Shown: positions 16,547-23,918 of the stretch, one piece after another
Position numbering within the stretch: position 1 is the stretch's first letter
Layout of the letters: every line of letters begins with the position of its first letter
Source: Olsenella_L kribbiana
GTDB lineage: Bacteria; Actinomycetota; Coriobacteriia; Coriobacteriales; Atopobiaceae
NCBI RefSeq assembly: GCF_036408795.1
Contig: NZ_JAZGJP010000001.1
Span: 124,001 to 188,000, forward strand
Direction: 5' to 3'
Length of the DNA: 64,000 bases
Notes under the pieces: model-generated
The model's database searches: none
Seen by the model: only the letters and a program-made list of their open reading frames with translations
Told to the model about the DNA's origin: nothing
Program-made: the position numbers and the translations under genes

Positions 16547-17632
16547 ATGCTCTATCGTACCAGCATCGGGCTCGACGTACACGCGCGTTCCATCGCCGCC
16601 ACGGCCTTCATCCCGGAGACCGGGGAGATAGTCCAGAAGGCCTTCCCGTATGACGCGGGCAAGGTCGCCGAATGGGCCAAGGGCATGCCCCAGCCCGCAA
16701 GATGCGTCTACGAGTCCGGCCCCACGGGCTTCGACCTGAAGAGGAAGCTCGACAAGGCAGGCGTCCCATGCGTGGTCGGCGCCGTCTCCAAGATGCTCAG
16801 GCCCTCTGGCGACAGGGTGAAGACCGACAGGCGCGACGCCACCTTCCTTGCGCGCATGCTCGCCGTGGGCAACATCGTCGAGGTGGCCATGCCCACCGAG
16901 GCGATGGAGGCCGCACGCGACCTGGCGCGGGCACGCGAGGACTGCCGCCACGACCTGATGCGCGCGAGGCATCTGCTCTCGAAGTTCCTGCTCAGGAAGG
17001 GGATCGTGTATCCCGGAAAGACCGCATGGACGAAGGCCCACAGGGAATGGCTCGGCAGGCTCGAATTCGCGGACCCCTGCGAGCGGCTCGTCTTCGGGGA
17101 ATATCTCGAGAGCGTGAGGTCGCTCGAGCTCAGGCGCGCAAGGCTCGACAGGGCCATAGAGGAGCGCGCTGCCGGGGAGGACATGGCCCCTGCGGTCTCG
17201 GCCCTGAGGTGCGTCAGGGGGATATCGACCGTGACCGCCTTCTCCATCGCAGCCGAGATCGGGGACTTCTCCCGCTTCCCGGATGCACGGTCGTTCATGT
17301 CCTTCGTGGGGCTCGTGCCATCGGAGTCATCGAGCGGGGAGAGCGTCTCGCGCGGCAGCATCACCCGGACGGGCAACATCCATGTGAGGACGCTCCTCGT
17401 GGAGGCGGCATGGCAGCACGCACGGCCCCTGAGGCCGATGTCTGCGGCAGCCATGGGCGATGCAGCGGGCGTGCCTGCAGATGTCGCCGAGGCTGCCGCG
17501 CGGGCGAACCGCAGACTTCACAGCCGTGCTGCCCATCTGAGAGGGCGCGGCAAGCCTGCCAGCGTCGTGAACGCCGCCATCGCGCGCGAGCTCGCAGGGT
17601 TCGTCTGGGCGCTCGCCAGGATGGCCGGATGA
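16547..17632 (+). CDS. IS110-family transposase (bridge-RNA-guided type)
   Basis: 361 residues. The N-terminal RuvC-like domain shows the DEDD set at D10 (GLDVH), E56 (YESGPTG) and D94/D97 (KTDRRDA). The C-terminal Transposase_20 domain has GISTVTAFSIAAEIGDFSRF, FMSFVGLVPSE and a serine-rich SSSGESVSRGSITRTGN segment that should hold the catalytic serine. AGGAGG lies just upstream of the ATG. The frame is full length and uninterrupted, so the enzyme may be active. Family members recombine DNA using a non-coding RNA from the element itself that pairs with target and donor. Confidence 0.9.
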   Translation: MLYRTSIGLDVHARSIAATAFIPETGEIVQKAFPYDAGKVAEWAKGMPQPARCVYESGPTGFDLKRKLDKAGVPCVVGAVSKMLRPSGDRVKTDRRDATFLARMLAVGNIVEVAMPTEAMEAARDLARAREDCRHDLMRARHLLSKFLLRKGIVYPGKTAWTKAHREWLGRLEFADPCERLVFGEYLESVRSLELRRARLDRAIEERAAGEDMAPAVSALRCVRGISTVTAFSIAAEIGDFSRFPDARSFMSFVGLVPSESSSGESVSRGSITRTGNIHVRTLLVEAAWQHARPLRPMSAAAMGDAAGVPADVAEAAARANRRLHSRAAHLRGRGKPASVVNAAIARELAGFVWALARMAG

Positions 17633-17636
17633 TGCC

Positions 17637-17657
17637 GCTGCGGCCCTGGGCCGCAGC
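17637..17657 (+). ncRNA. GC-rich hairpin at the start of the IS110 3' non-coding region
   Basis: GCTGCGGCC pairs with GGCCGCAGC around a three-base loop, starting four bases past the transposase stop. It may act as terminator, or as the first stem of a bridge RNA spanning the next 200 bases. More inverted repeats follow in that region. RNA expression is not shown by sequence alone. Confidence 0.3.
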
Positions 17658-17889
17658 CTGACAGATGGGTCCTTCCCGGAAGCCCGCGCCTGGCTCGATG
17701 GCGCGTGGGGCAATCCGCGAACGCACTATGCGCAGCCTTCGGGCCACGCGCGATCCTAGACACGCGGAACTCCCCAGCCGGAAGCATCGGAATGCGCTAC
17801 CCAACGCGCGGATATCAGACTCGCAGTCGTGCGTCGAATCAGACACGCCACAAAGGCGCAGGGCTTCCGGAGGACGATATAGAGAATGG

Positions 17890-17921
17890 TCCCATCCTCG
17901 GAGCGGAATCCGGGGATGGGA
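17890..17921. repeat. Inverted repeat between the IS110 element and hipA remnant
   Basis: TCCCATCCTCGG (17890-17901) pairs with CCGGGGATGGGA (17910-17921) at 11 of 12 positions. It could be an end structure of the IS110 element or a terminator for the truncated hipA on the minus strand. Confidence 0.45.
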
Positions 17922-17924
17922 CAA

Positions 17925-18782
17925 TCATGCCTCTTGACAGAAGGATCTACATATCAGCGCGTCTGCAACGTCAGCGTAGTCACATTGAGATCCGTCACGT
18001 GCACCGACTAGGCTCATGGCGCTCAAGTAGGGAATCCTCGGTCCATTCAAAAGCGAGCCCTCGCGGTCGAATCTCTCTAGCAGAAGGACTGAATCCGATC
18101 CTATTCTGAGCAGTCTTGCCACAGGGACCGCGAGTCCGACCGCCCTGGCGACGTCGAGGCTGGTCTTCTCCCATGCCATGACGTCCCACTCGTCGCCTGG
18201 GTGCGAGAACTTGGCGAGAAGGAGCCTGCCCCCGTCCGTTATCGATGCCTTGGGGCGGGCGCCGCCGAGCGAGCCGGAGCCCGCATCCAGGAGCTCCTTG
18301 ACCTGATTGTTTTCAATGCTGCCAAGGGAGATCTGGTTCGATGCTGATAGCAGGCGCTTGAGATCAACAAGGGGTGGCACGCTCTCGTTCGGGGAGAGGT
18401 ATCCGTCCGAGCCGGGAATGCGGAATCGCAGGGCACCTTGCCTCGAGGCATCATATACGCCCAGAAGGTAGTCAATTTCGTCGCGCGTTCGGAGTGCGGA
18501 CCCGTTCGCATCCGCCTCAAAAACAGCGCGCCTGTCGATGAGATGGCGGCCCCAACGGTCTGGCGCAGAGTCTCTTAGAGCCCCAGGAAGTCCCTCGCAG
18601 AATCCTGCTGCGTTCCTTAAGGGGAGCGACGGGTCAATTGCATAGGCTCCCGCCGACGTAAGGTACCCCTGGTCGTAGACAAAGGATGAGCTGATGCACC
18701 CCCGACGCAGGCTGAAGTGGCAGGCTCCCACGAGAGCGTTACCTTTGGGACCAGAAGTAAATACCTGCACCGCGGGGATCAC
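17925..18782 (-). pseudogene. hipA: HipA-like serine/threonine kinase toxin, 3'-truncated
   Basis: 285 codons from a GTG that overlaps the hipB stop as GTGA. HipA kinases phosphorylate targets such as glutamyl-tRNA synthetase and are neutralised by HipB. The N-terminal HipA domain is present (GLPGALRDSAPDRWGRHLI). The glycine-rich ATP loop (GSLGGARPK) and the start of the kinase core (LLLAKFSHPGDEWDV) are also there. HipA proteins normally run to 400-440 residues with a catalytic NxxDHxxNH segment and a later DFD-like motif; both are missing. Similarity ends at ADVADAL near 17955, after which about nine unrelated codons lead to a stop. The IS110 element lies just beyond, so its arrival probably removed the 3' end. 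Kinase activity should be lost. Confidence 0.75.
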
Positions 18783-19084
18783 TGCCTGCTCCTCACACGC
18801 TGCGGAAGCGCCTGGTCGGCCCTCGCGCGTCCCAAGTCTGTCTGATAGGGGTCCGTTGCATCAACCACGGCGTTGAGGGTCTGCAGCGCCCGACACGCGT
18901 TAAGGAACGTCTCGAGACTGACGGAGGGGTCGCCGTTCTCCAGGCGCGAGATGGTCGCACGCGAGACGTTGGCCTTGTCGGCAAGCTCCTGCGAGGTCAG
19001 GCTGTATAGCCTGCGCCATGTGGCTATGTTCTCGCCGATACTCTTGGCTGCTAGTTTCGTTTTTGCAGACATGGGTCGCTTCAT
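18779..19084 (-). CDS. hipB: HipB-like antitoxin, XRE-family DNA-binding protein
   Basis: 101 residues from ATG 19084, preceded by AGGTGA; an in-frame ATG at 19099 has no ribosome binding site. The helix-turn-helix is GENIATWRRLYSLTSQELADKANVSRATISRLENGDPSVS, a good XRE domain in the first 70 residues. The tail (ARADQALPQRVRSRQ) is basic and probably disordered. In HipBA modules the antitoxin binds its own promoter and the toxin. Here it has outlived a broken hipA and may still act as a repressor. It is less GC-biased than its neighbours and flanked by IS sequences, which suggests transfer. Confidence 0.85.
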   Translation of the reverse strand: MKRPMSAKTKLAAKSIGENIATWRRLYSLTSQELADKANVSRATISRLENGDPSVSLETFLNACRALQTLNAVVDATDPYQTDLGRARADQALPQRVRSRQ

Positions 19085-19108
19085 ATTGTCACCTGTCATA
19101 TGTATATC

Positions 19109-19145
19109 ACGTAAAGTACTCTTACGTATAATATTATAAACGTAA
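19109..19145 (-). promoter_or_regulatory. Candidate hipBA promoter and HipB operators
   Basis: ACGTAA (19109-19114) and TTACGT (19122-19127) form an inverted repeat with a seven-base spacer, and a third half-site ACGTAA lies at 19140-19145. Between them the minus strand carries a perfect -10 hexamer TATAAT (19133-19138), so the repeat covers the expected transcription start. This is the arrangement expected for autoregulation by an XRE antitoxin. Confidence 0.55.
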
Positions 19146-19198
19146 ATGGTAATACAAGCTCGTCTGTAGGGCTCTGCGGTGACGCGTAACCAAGGATG

Positions 19199-19304
19199 TC
19201 ACTCCGCCTTGATGCGGCGGATATATTCCGGAAGCTCCTCGATGGGCATGTTCATGTGGGTTTCACAGCTGGAGCCTTGCACAGACTTCAACGCCCCGCT
19301 GGTT
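19199..19304 (-). pseudogene. 3' remnant of an unidentified gene cut by IS30
   Basis: A minus-strand reading frame ends at a TGA (19199-19201) and can be read back about 34 codons (LKSVQGSSCETHMNMP, then IEELPEYIRRIKAE) to the left IS30 terminal repeat, where a stop appears. It has the composition of a real C-terminal helix but I cannot name the family. The rest of the gene is absent from the other side of the IS30 remnant, so the flanks were not contiguous before the event. Confidence 0.35.
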
Positions 19305-19307
19305 TAG

Positions 19308-20068
19308 GGTGGCGAATCCGCACTCCGAGTGCAACAGGATATTACGAGGTAGCCGCCCAGGCACGACCTATGATGATGCTTGCAGAGACATGCATCATTG
19401 GAGGCACCATGGACGGCTACAACCGTCTTGGCATCGCGTAGCGCGAGGACATCATGGTCCGCTGGAAGGGCCATGAGGGGGTCAGCCAGATAGCGAGGGA
19501 GCTCCACAGGGACAAGTCGGCCATATCCCGCGAGATCAGGCGGAACGGCTGGCAGGGCCCTGCAGGGCGCCGCTGCCGCGCGCCTGCGGCACAGAGGAAG
19601 GCGGACAGGAGGAGGCTGCGCTGCAGGCGCCCCAGGCTCATGGACGAGCCCGAGAGGCACTCGCTGGTCGTGAGGCTCATGCGGGACGAGCACTGGTCCC
19701 CGGAGGCGATGGAAGCCGCATAAAATCTGGAATCCCACTGTCCATTATATTGACAGGGCTCACGTCCATACCGTCGCTCCCGGCAGGGCAAGGAGTTCTC
19801 GGATGCAGAGGGCCTCCAGGAGGCGCTGGGAGCGCCGGCCTGCTTCTGCCATCCCCACCATCCATGGGAGCGGGGCACCAACGAGAACACCAATGGCCTT
19901 CTCAGGGACTGGTTCCCGAAGGGCGTGAGCCTCGACGATGTCAGCGACAGCGAGGTGCAGGAGGCATGCGATCCACTCAACCGGAGACCACGCAAGCGTC
20001 TCAAGTGGAAGTGTCCCTGGGAGGTCTACCACCACCAGTAGTTGCACTTGCTCTGAGGATTCGCCACC
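19308..20068 (+). mobile_element. IS30-family element, internally deleted remnant
   Basis: Terminal inverted repeats are visible: left 19308-19335 and right 20041-20068 match at 23 of 28 positions once one is reverse-complemented, with identical outer 12 and inner 8 bases. Between them are the first 105 or so and last 90 or so codons of an IS30 transposase, the middle being lost near 19722-19750. The element cannot move by itself. Its right repeat abuts a truncated idi gene and its left repeat a different gene remnant, so recombination through IS30 copies probably deleted chromosomal DNA here. Confidence 0.75.
19409..20041 (+). pseudogene. IS30-family transposase pseudogene
   Basis: The N terminus begins MDGYNRLGIA and then meets an amber codon (19439-19441) where the frame should carry on with REDIMVRWKGHEG. 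The helix-turn-helix SQIARELHRDKSAISREIRRNG follows in the same frame to 19723. The centre, including most of the DDE catalytic core, is gone. The C-terminal part resumes with QGKEFSDAEGLQEALGAP, then the IS30 signature ERGTNENTNGLLRDWFPKG and ends NRRPRKRLKWKCPWEVY. There are thus at least two lesions, a nonsense mutation and an internal deletion. Confidence 0.8.
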
Positions 20069-20410
20069 AATTCCTGCTGCTCGCATCCGCGGTATGGAGA
20101 AGAGCTCGGAGAAGCAGTCGTGCGCCGGCTCAATGAGGAGTTGGGACTTCCAGCAGACGCTGTCTCGGGCACAGAGGATCACGGCACCTACGTCTACCGC
20201 ACCGTCTTTGCTCAGGACCTCATCGAGTATGAGTGCGACCATGTCTTTCTGGCTCGCTGCTCAGGTCAGCCACATGCAGACCCGGAAGAAGCGGAAGAGC
20301 TCAGCTGGGTGCCGCTTCGGCAGACAATTGATGAGGTGACTTCCCATCCTGAGCGCTTCACCTCATGGTTCCCAGGAGTACTTGCTCTTGCTGCATCGCA
20401 CATAGCCTGA
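20057..20410 (+). pseudogene. idi: Isopentenyl-diphosphate delta-isomerase type I, 5'-truncated
   Basis: About 118 codons of a Nudix-fold type I IDI remain. The frame joins right after the IS30 right repeat with ATNSCCSHPRYGEEL, containing the catalytic-cysteine motif. It continues with the acidic site in EYECDHVFLA, the conserved tryptophan in EELSWVPL and the end ERFTSWFPGVL. The N-terminal 60 or so residues, with the metal-binding histidines and first strands, are missing, and an in-frame stop (20054-20056) blocks read-in. A start at 20120 would yield only a fragment without the cysteine motif. IDI interconverts isopentenyl and dimethylallyl diphosphate. Confidence 0.8.
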
Positions 20411-20718
20411 TAGATCTGACATCCAGGCACATAGCTGAATATCAGGCGTGAATTGCGCCGCCACAGAAGGCGCGGCATGAGTGCGGAGCCAATCTGTAGA
20501 GTGAATCAACATCGGCTAAAGACGATGCTCTTGAGCTAGACTGAGCCAGACAGAGGAAGGCTATGACAAGGTTCCTGAAGGGCGCCAAGCGGTCCGGTTC
20601 TGCTGGGTATTATGGATCTTCTGGGCCCTGCCTCTGCTCAAGAGATGCTAATCTGAGAGCAGCCTGAAAAGGCATCGCCTCTGCAAGAGATAGAGCTTCT
20701 GCGCACAGGAGGGTCTGC
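20411..20718. other. Gene-poor stretch upstream of murT
   Basis: No family-like gene. A 34-codon frame (ATG 20563 to TGA 20667, starting MTRFLKGAKRSGSAGYYG) has AGGAAGG three bases upstream, but composition gives no support. The murT promoter is expected in this stretch or just after it. Confidence 0.4.
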
Positions 20719-20832
20719 ATGCTGGATCTGACAGGAATCGCTGACAGCCCTGCTGCCACCGCACATCCTGTCTGGAGCCTCTGGTGCGCTGCTGCATGGA
20801 AGAAAGATTGGGTCCATGAACGTCAGATCTGA
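20719..20832 (+). CDS. Possible 37-residue tryptophan-rich leader peptide overlapping murT
   Basis: An ATG with a perfect AGGAGG eight bases upstream opens a 37-codon frame, MLDLTGIADSPAATAHP then VWSLWCAAAWKKDWVHERQI. The stop lies 17 bases inside murT in another frame. murT itself has only a weak AAGAAAG before its ATG. Ribosomes finishing this frame could reinitiate at murT. Four tryptophans in 37 codons are unusual for this GC-rich genome. It may equally be chance. Confidence 0.3.
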   Translation: MLDLTGIADSPAATAHPVWSLWCAAAWKKDWVHERQI

Positions 20833-22171
20833 AATCGGCGTGGGATTGGGGCACCTCGCCCGCTGGGGTCTCCGCACGGTGTTCAGGCGCAACGCTTCGC
20901 AGCTGCCGGGACGCATTGCCTTGACCGTCGATCCCGATATCATCTCTCGCCTCGCCGAGAAGCTGCAGAAGGGCTCCATCGTCGTCTGCGGCACGAACGG
21001 CAAGACGACCACGAACAACATCATCGCCTCCGCTATCGAGGCGGGAGGACAGCGCGTGCTCTGCAACCGTGCTGGCGCGAACATGGCGCCAGGCGTCGTG
21101 GCTGCACTTCTGCCTGGATCGGGCGCCGACTGGGGCGTCATCGAGGCAGATGAGCTCAGCACCGTGAACATCGTGCCGGAGCTCAGGCCAAAGCTCATGG
21201 TCCTTCTGAACCTCTTCCGCGACCAGCTCGATCGCGAAGGGGAGATCGACCGTGTGCAGGATACGATCGTGCGTGCACTGGCATCGTCTCCCGAAACGAC
21301 GCTGCTTGTCTGCGGCGATGACCCCATCAGCATGGGTGTGGCCCGCCGTGCAGCTGAGGCGGGCACGAAGGTGCTTTCCTTCGGCATTGCAGAAGACCTG
21401 CATATGCCGCCTGAGCGCGTCCCTGAGGGTGCCTTCTGCCAGGTATGCGGAACCGAGCTTGTCTACGACTATCGCGCCTATGCTCAGCTTGGTGCTTTCA
21501 GATGCCCGAAGTGCGGATTCGCACGTCCTACGCTTGACTACCAGGCAACGAATGTCCATGCAGGGCGTTCCGGTGTCGAGTTCGATGCCACCTGCATCGC
21601 TACGGGCGACCAGGTGCATCTGCGTGCCAACTTCGGGGGCGTCTACATGGTCTACAACCTGCTTGCCGCCTTTGCAGCGGCGACCATGGCAGGGGTCGAT
21701 CCGAAGACATTCCAGCGTGCGCTTGATTCCTACAGCCCTGCAAACGGGCGCCTCCAGCACTTCGATGTAGATGGCCGCGAGGTCGTGCTCAACCTTGCAA
21801 AGAATCCTGCAGGCTTCAACCAGAATATCCAGCTCCTGCTCGAGGACAAGCGTCCGAAGGCTACTTATATTGTCATCAACGACAACTACAACGACGGACG
21901 CGATATCTCCTGGATCTGGGATGTCGACTTCGAGCGTCTTGCTGGCGAGGGAAAGAGCCTTCTTGTCCTTGCGGGGGGACTACGTGCAAACGACCTGCAG
22001 GTGCGCTTCAAGTATGCTGGCATCGATGCCCAGATAGCGAAGGATGTCTCAGCGGCGCTCGAGGCGGCCAAGGACATGCCGAAGGAGCAGCCACTCTACG
22101 TGCTCACAAACTACAGTGCGCTCTGGCCGGCCAAGGCAGAGCTCGAAAGGATGGGGAAGAGGCATGAATAG
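20816..22171 (+). CDS. murT: Lipid II isoglutaminyl synthase subunit MurT
   Basis: 451 residues. With GatD it amidates the D-glutamate of the peptidoglycan stem peptide. The Mur-ligase ATP motif is GTNGKTTTNN (about 60-69). The middle carries a zinc ribbon, FCQVCGTEL and FRCPKCGFA, typical of MurT, and the C-terminal DUF1727 domain includes NLAKNPAGFNQ and YIVINDNYNDGRDISWIWD, where the catalytic aspartate lies. The last eight bases overlap the gatD start, consistent with an obligate pair. Confidence 0.95.
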   Translation: MNVRSEIGVGLGHLARWGLRTVFRRNASQLPGRIALTVDPDIISRLAEKLQKGSIVVCGTNGKTTTNNIIASAIEAGGQRVLCNRAGANMAPGVVAALLPGSGADWGVIEADELSTVNIVPELRPKLMVLLNLFRDQLDREGEIDRVQDTIVRALASSPETTLLVCGDDPISMGVARRAAEAGTKVLSFGIAEDLHMPPERVPEGAFCQVCGTELVYDYRAYAQLGAFRCPKCGFARPTLDYQATNVHAGRSGVEFDATCIATGDQVHLRANFGGVYMVYNLLAAFAAATMAGVDPKTFQRALDSYSPANGRLQHFDVDGREVVLNLAKNPAGFNQNIQLLLEDKRPKATYIVINDNYNDGRDISWIWDVDFERLAGEGKSLLVLAGGLRANDLQVRFKYAGIDAQIAKDVSAALEAAKDMPKEQPLYVLTNYSALWPAKAELERMGKRHE

Positions 22172-22949
22172 CGCGGAGGCAACGTCCGCACCGAAGACCG
22201 ATGCACCGACGCTCACGATAGCCCATCTCTATCCGGAGCTCCTGAATCTCTATGGAGACTCGGGCAATATCCTCGTGCTCAAGAAGCGCATGGAGTGGCG
22301 TGGCATCACGGCAGATGTCCGGGAGGTTCATGTCGGCGATACGCCGAGCTTCGCCGATGTCGATATTGCCTTCATCGGCGGCGGCTCCGACCGCGAGCAG
22401 AAGATCGTCTGCGATTTCCTGCTCCAGCAGAAGGACGAGCTCAAGGCCTATGTGGAAGACGGTGGCGTGCTTGGTGCTGTCTGCGGCGGCTACCAGCTTC
22501 TCGGCGAGTCCTATCTCATGGGCGAGGAGCGTGTGCCAGGACTCGAGCTTGTCGATCTCTATACCGACCGCGGCACGCCCCGCATCATCGGCAATATCGC
22601 AATCAAGAGCGACATCTGCGAACATCCGATAGTGGGCTACGAGAATCATGGTGGAAGAACGCACCTGGGGAGCGGCGTGAAGCCTCTGGGCGAGGTCCTC
22701 TATGGACGGGGAAATGACGGCATCACAGGATTCGAAGGCTGTCTCTGGAAGAACGTGCTGGGCACCTATATCCATGGACCGCTCCTGCCGAAGAACCCCG
22801 GCGTGGCTGACTGGTTCATTTCTCGCGCTCTCGAGCGGAAGTACGGCAAGGGCGCCATTGCGATCGAGCCTCTTGACGATACGGAGGAGCTAGCTGCGAA
22901 CAAGGTCATGTTCGACCGGATGATGGCAAGCAGGAAGCAGGAAGACTAG
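22164..22949 (+). CDS. gatD: Lipid II isoglutaminyl synthase glutaminase subunit GatD
   Basis: 261 residues from ATG 22164, preceded by GAAGAGG inside murT. A class I glutamine amidotransferase-like (CobB/CobQ-type) domain that supplies ammonia to MurT. The nucleophile is C107 in GAVCGGYQLLG, and the conserved downstream histidine segment is VGYENHGGRTHL. IHGPLLPKNPGVADW near the end fits the family. The first 15 residues (NSAEATSAPKTDAP) look disordered. A bidirectional terminator lies 28 bases after the stop. Confidence 0.94.
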   Translation: MNSAEATSAPKTDAPTLTIAHLYPELLNLYGDSGNILVLKKRMEWRGITADVREVHVGDTPSFADVDIAFIGGGSDREQKIVCDFLLQQKDELKAYVEDGGVLGAVCGGYQLLGESYLMGEERVPGLELVDLYTDRGTPRIIGNIAIKSDICEHPIVGYENHGGRTHLGSGVKPLGEVLYGRGNDGITGFEGCLWKNVLGTYIHGPLLPKNPGVADWFISRALERKYGKGAIAIEPLDDTEELAANKVMFDRMMASRKQED

Positions 22950-22977
22950 AGGTCTCCTGGCATAGCAGAACAAGAAT

Positions 22978-23009
22978 GAGGGCGGTCTGACAGAAGCCAG
23001 ACCGCCCTC
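22978..23009. terminator. Bidirectional terminator between gatD and a convergent gene
   Basis: GAGGGCGGTCTG pairs perfectly with CAGACCGCCCTC around an eight-base loop (ACAGAAGC). On the minus strand the stem is followed by ATTCTTGTT, moderately T-rich. It serves both convergent genes. Confidence 0.8.
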
Positions 23010-23056
23010 ATCTGCACGTGGCTCAAATCAGGGCCAATGGCATTTTCAGACAGATG

Positions 23057-23422
23057 CTAGGCAAGGGATGCAAGCGTGCGGTAGAGCCACTCGGCCTTGT
23101 CAGGCGTGACGGCAGAAGGATCTGCCTCTGCGGCGAAGGCGAGGACCTGCTTGAACGGCTCAGCGTCAGCTCCGCTGACAGCTGCAGGCTCGTGAGCCGT
23201 GACGCCCCTGTGGTCGCTCACGTGCTCGACGAAGGCAAGGATGTTCGGCGTCGTCTGTGCGATGGCAGCATCGTCAGCTGCTGCATAGGTGTTGAGGGCA
23301 TCGATGATGACCTGGGAAGGGGTGCCGCAGGGGACGAATCCGGGTGCTGCGTCCATTGCATCGGTGATGGTGGCGCCAAGCGCGACGAGGGCGCCGGCAA
23401 GCTGGTCCTGTGCTGTGCTCAT
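23057..23422 (-). CDS. Small protein of unknown function
   Basis: 121 residues, not recognised. The sequence is alanine-rich, acidic and mostly helical (MSTAQDQLAGALVALGATI onward), with one cysteine in PGFVPCGTPSQ. There is no signal peptide or membrane helix. An AAGGTCA-like purine stretch precedes the ATG. It stands alone, convergent with gatD and divergent from the DUF2200 gene. Confidence 0.6.
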   Translation of the reverse strand: MSTAQDQLAGALVALGATITDAMDAAPGFVPCGTPSQVIIDALNTYAAADDAAIAQTTPNILAFVEHVSDHRGVTAHEPAAVSGADAEPFKQVLAFAAEADPSAVTPDKAEWLYRTLASLA

Positions 23423-23552
23423 GAGTGACCTTCTTCTCTCTGGTAGTGGTGCTGCTCACTCGATGATATGCTTGTGGGGAAGGAACTTTCCGAAAATCAC
23501 AGGATATACGTTACTCGTTTGATAGCAAATATAATTTCTGGAGGAAATCCCG

Positions 23553-23909
23553 ATGGCAAATGCTGAAAAGGTCAGAAGCATGCAGCTCCAGAAGGTCTGG
23601 GGCTGCCTTGTCGCGAAAGCCGTCCGTAAAGGCAGGACTGAGGATGAAGTGTATGCCGTAGCCCAGTGGCTTCTGGGCTATGCGAGGGAAGATATCGATC
23701 GCCTTGCAGAGGAAGGCTGCACCTACGGCGAATTCTTCGACAAGGCACCTGCCCTCAATCCGAAGAGGAATCTCGTGACCGGCAGGATCTGCGGCGTCAA
23801 GGTGGAAGATATCGAAGACCCCTTCATGCACGATATGCGCGTGCTCGACAAGATGGTAGACGAGCTGGCCCACGGAAAGCCGCTTGCCAAAGTTCTCAGG
23901 GCAAGCTGA
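23553..23909 (+). CDS. DUF2200 family protein
   Basis: 118 residues, the usual length for DUF2200. Family features run the whole length: DEVYAVAQWLLGYAREDI, YGEFFDKAPALNP, NLVTGRICGVKVEDIEDPFM and MRVLDKMVDELAHGKPL. GGAGGAA lies before the ATG. No function is established. A cytoplasmic helical protein that may bind nucleic acid is only a guess. It is followed nine bases later by a membrane protein gene. Confidence 0.8.
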   Translation: MANAEKVRSMQLQKVWGCLVAKAVRKGRTEDEVYAVAQWLLGYAREDIDRLAEEGCTYGEFFDKAPALNPKRNLVTGRICGVKVEDIEDPFMHDMRVLDKMVDELAHGKPLAKVLRAS

Positions 23910-23918
23910 GGAGCCGCC

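Larger units (their letters stand above)
16428..17889 (+). mobile_element. IS110-family insertion sequence (approximate limits)
   Basis: The element lies between the queA terminator and a truncated hipA. A 17-base imperfect direct repeat, matching at 15 positions, brackets the transposase. The left copy is 16428-16444 (GACGATATGGAGAAAGG) and the right copy 17873-17889 (GACGATATAGAGAATGG). I use these as provisional limits. The 240 bases after the transposase are GC-rich and strongly structured and may encode the bridge RNA known from this family, which some groups carry at the 3' end. hipA coding sequence resumes only near 17955, so the true right end may extend past 17889; a hairpin (17890-17921) lies in that gap. 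Confidence 0.55.

Noticed and set aside
16428..17889. Treating the 17-base direct repeat as a target-site duplication
   Set aside because: IS110 elements do not usually make such duplications, and the copies differ at two positions; it is used only as a provisional boundary mark.
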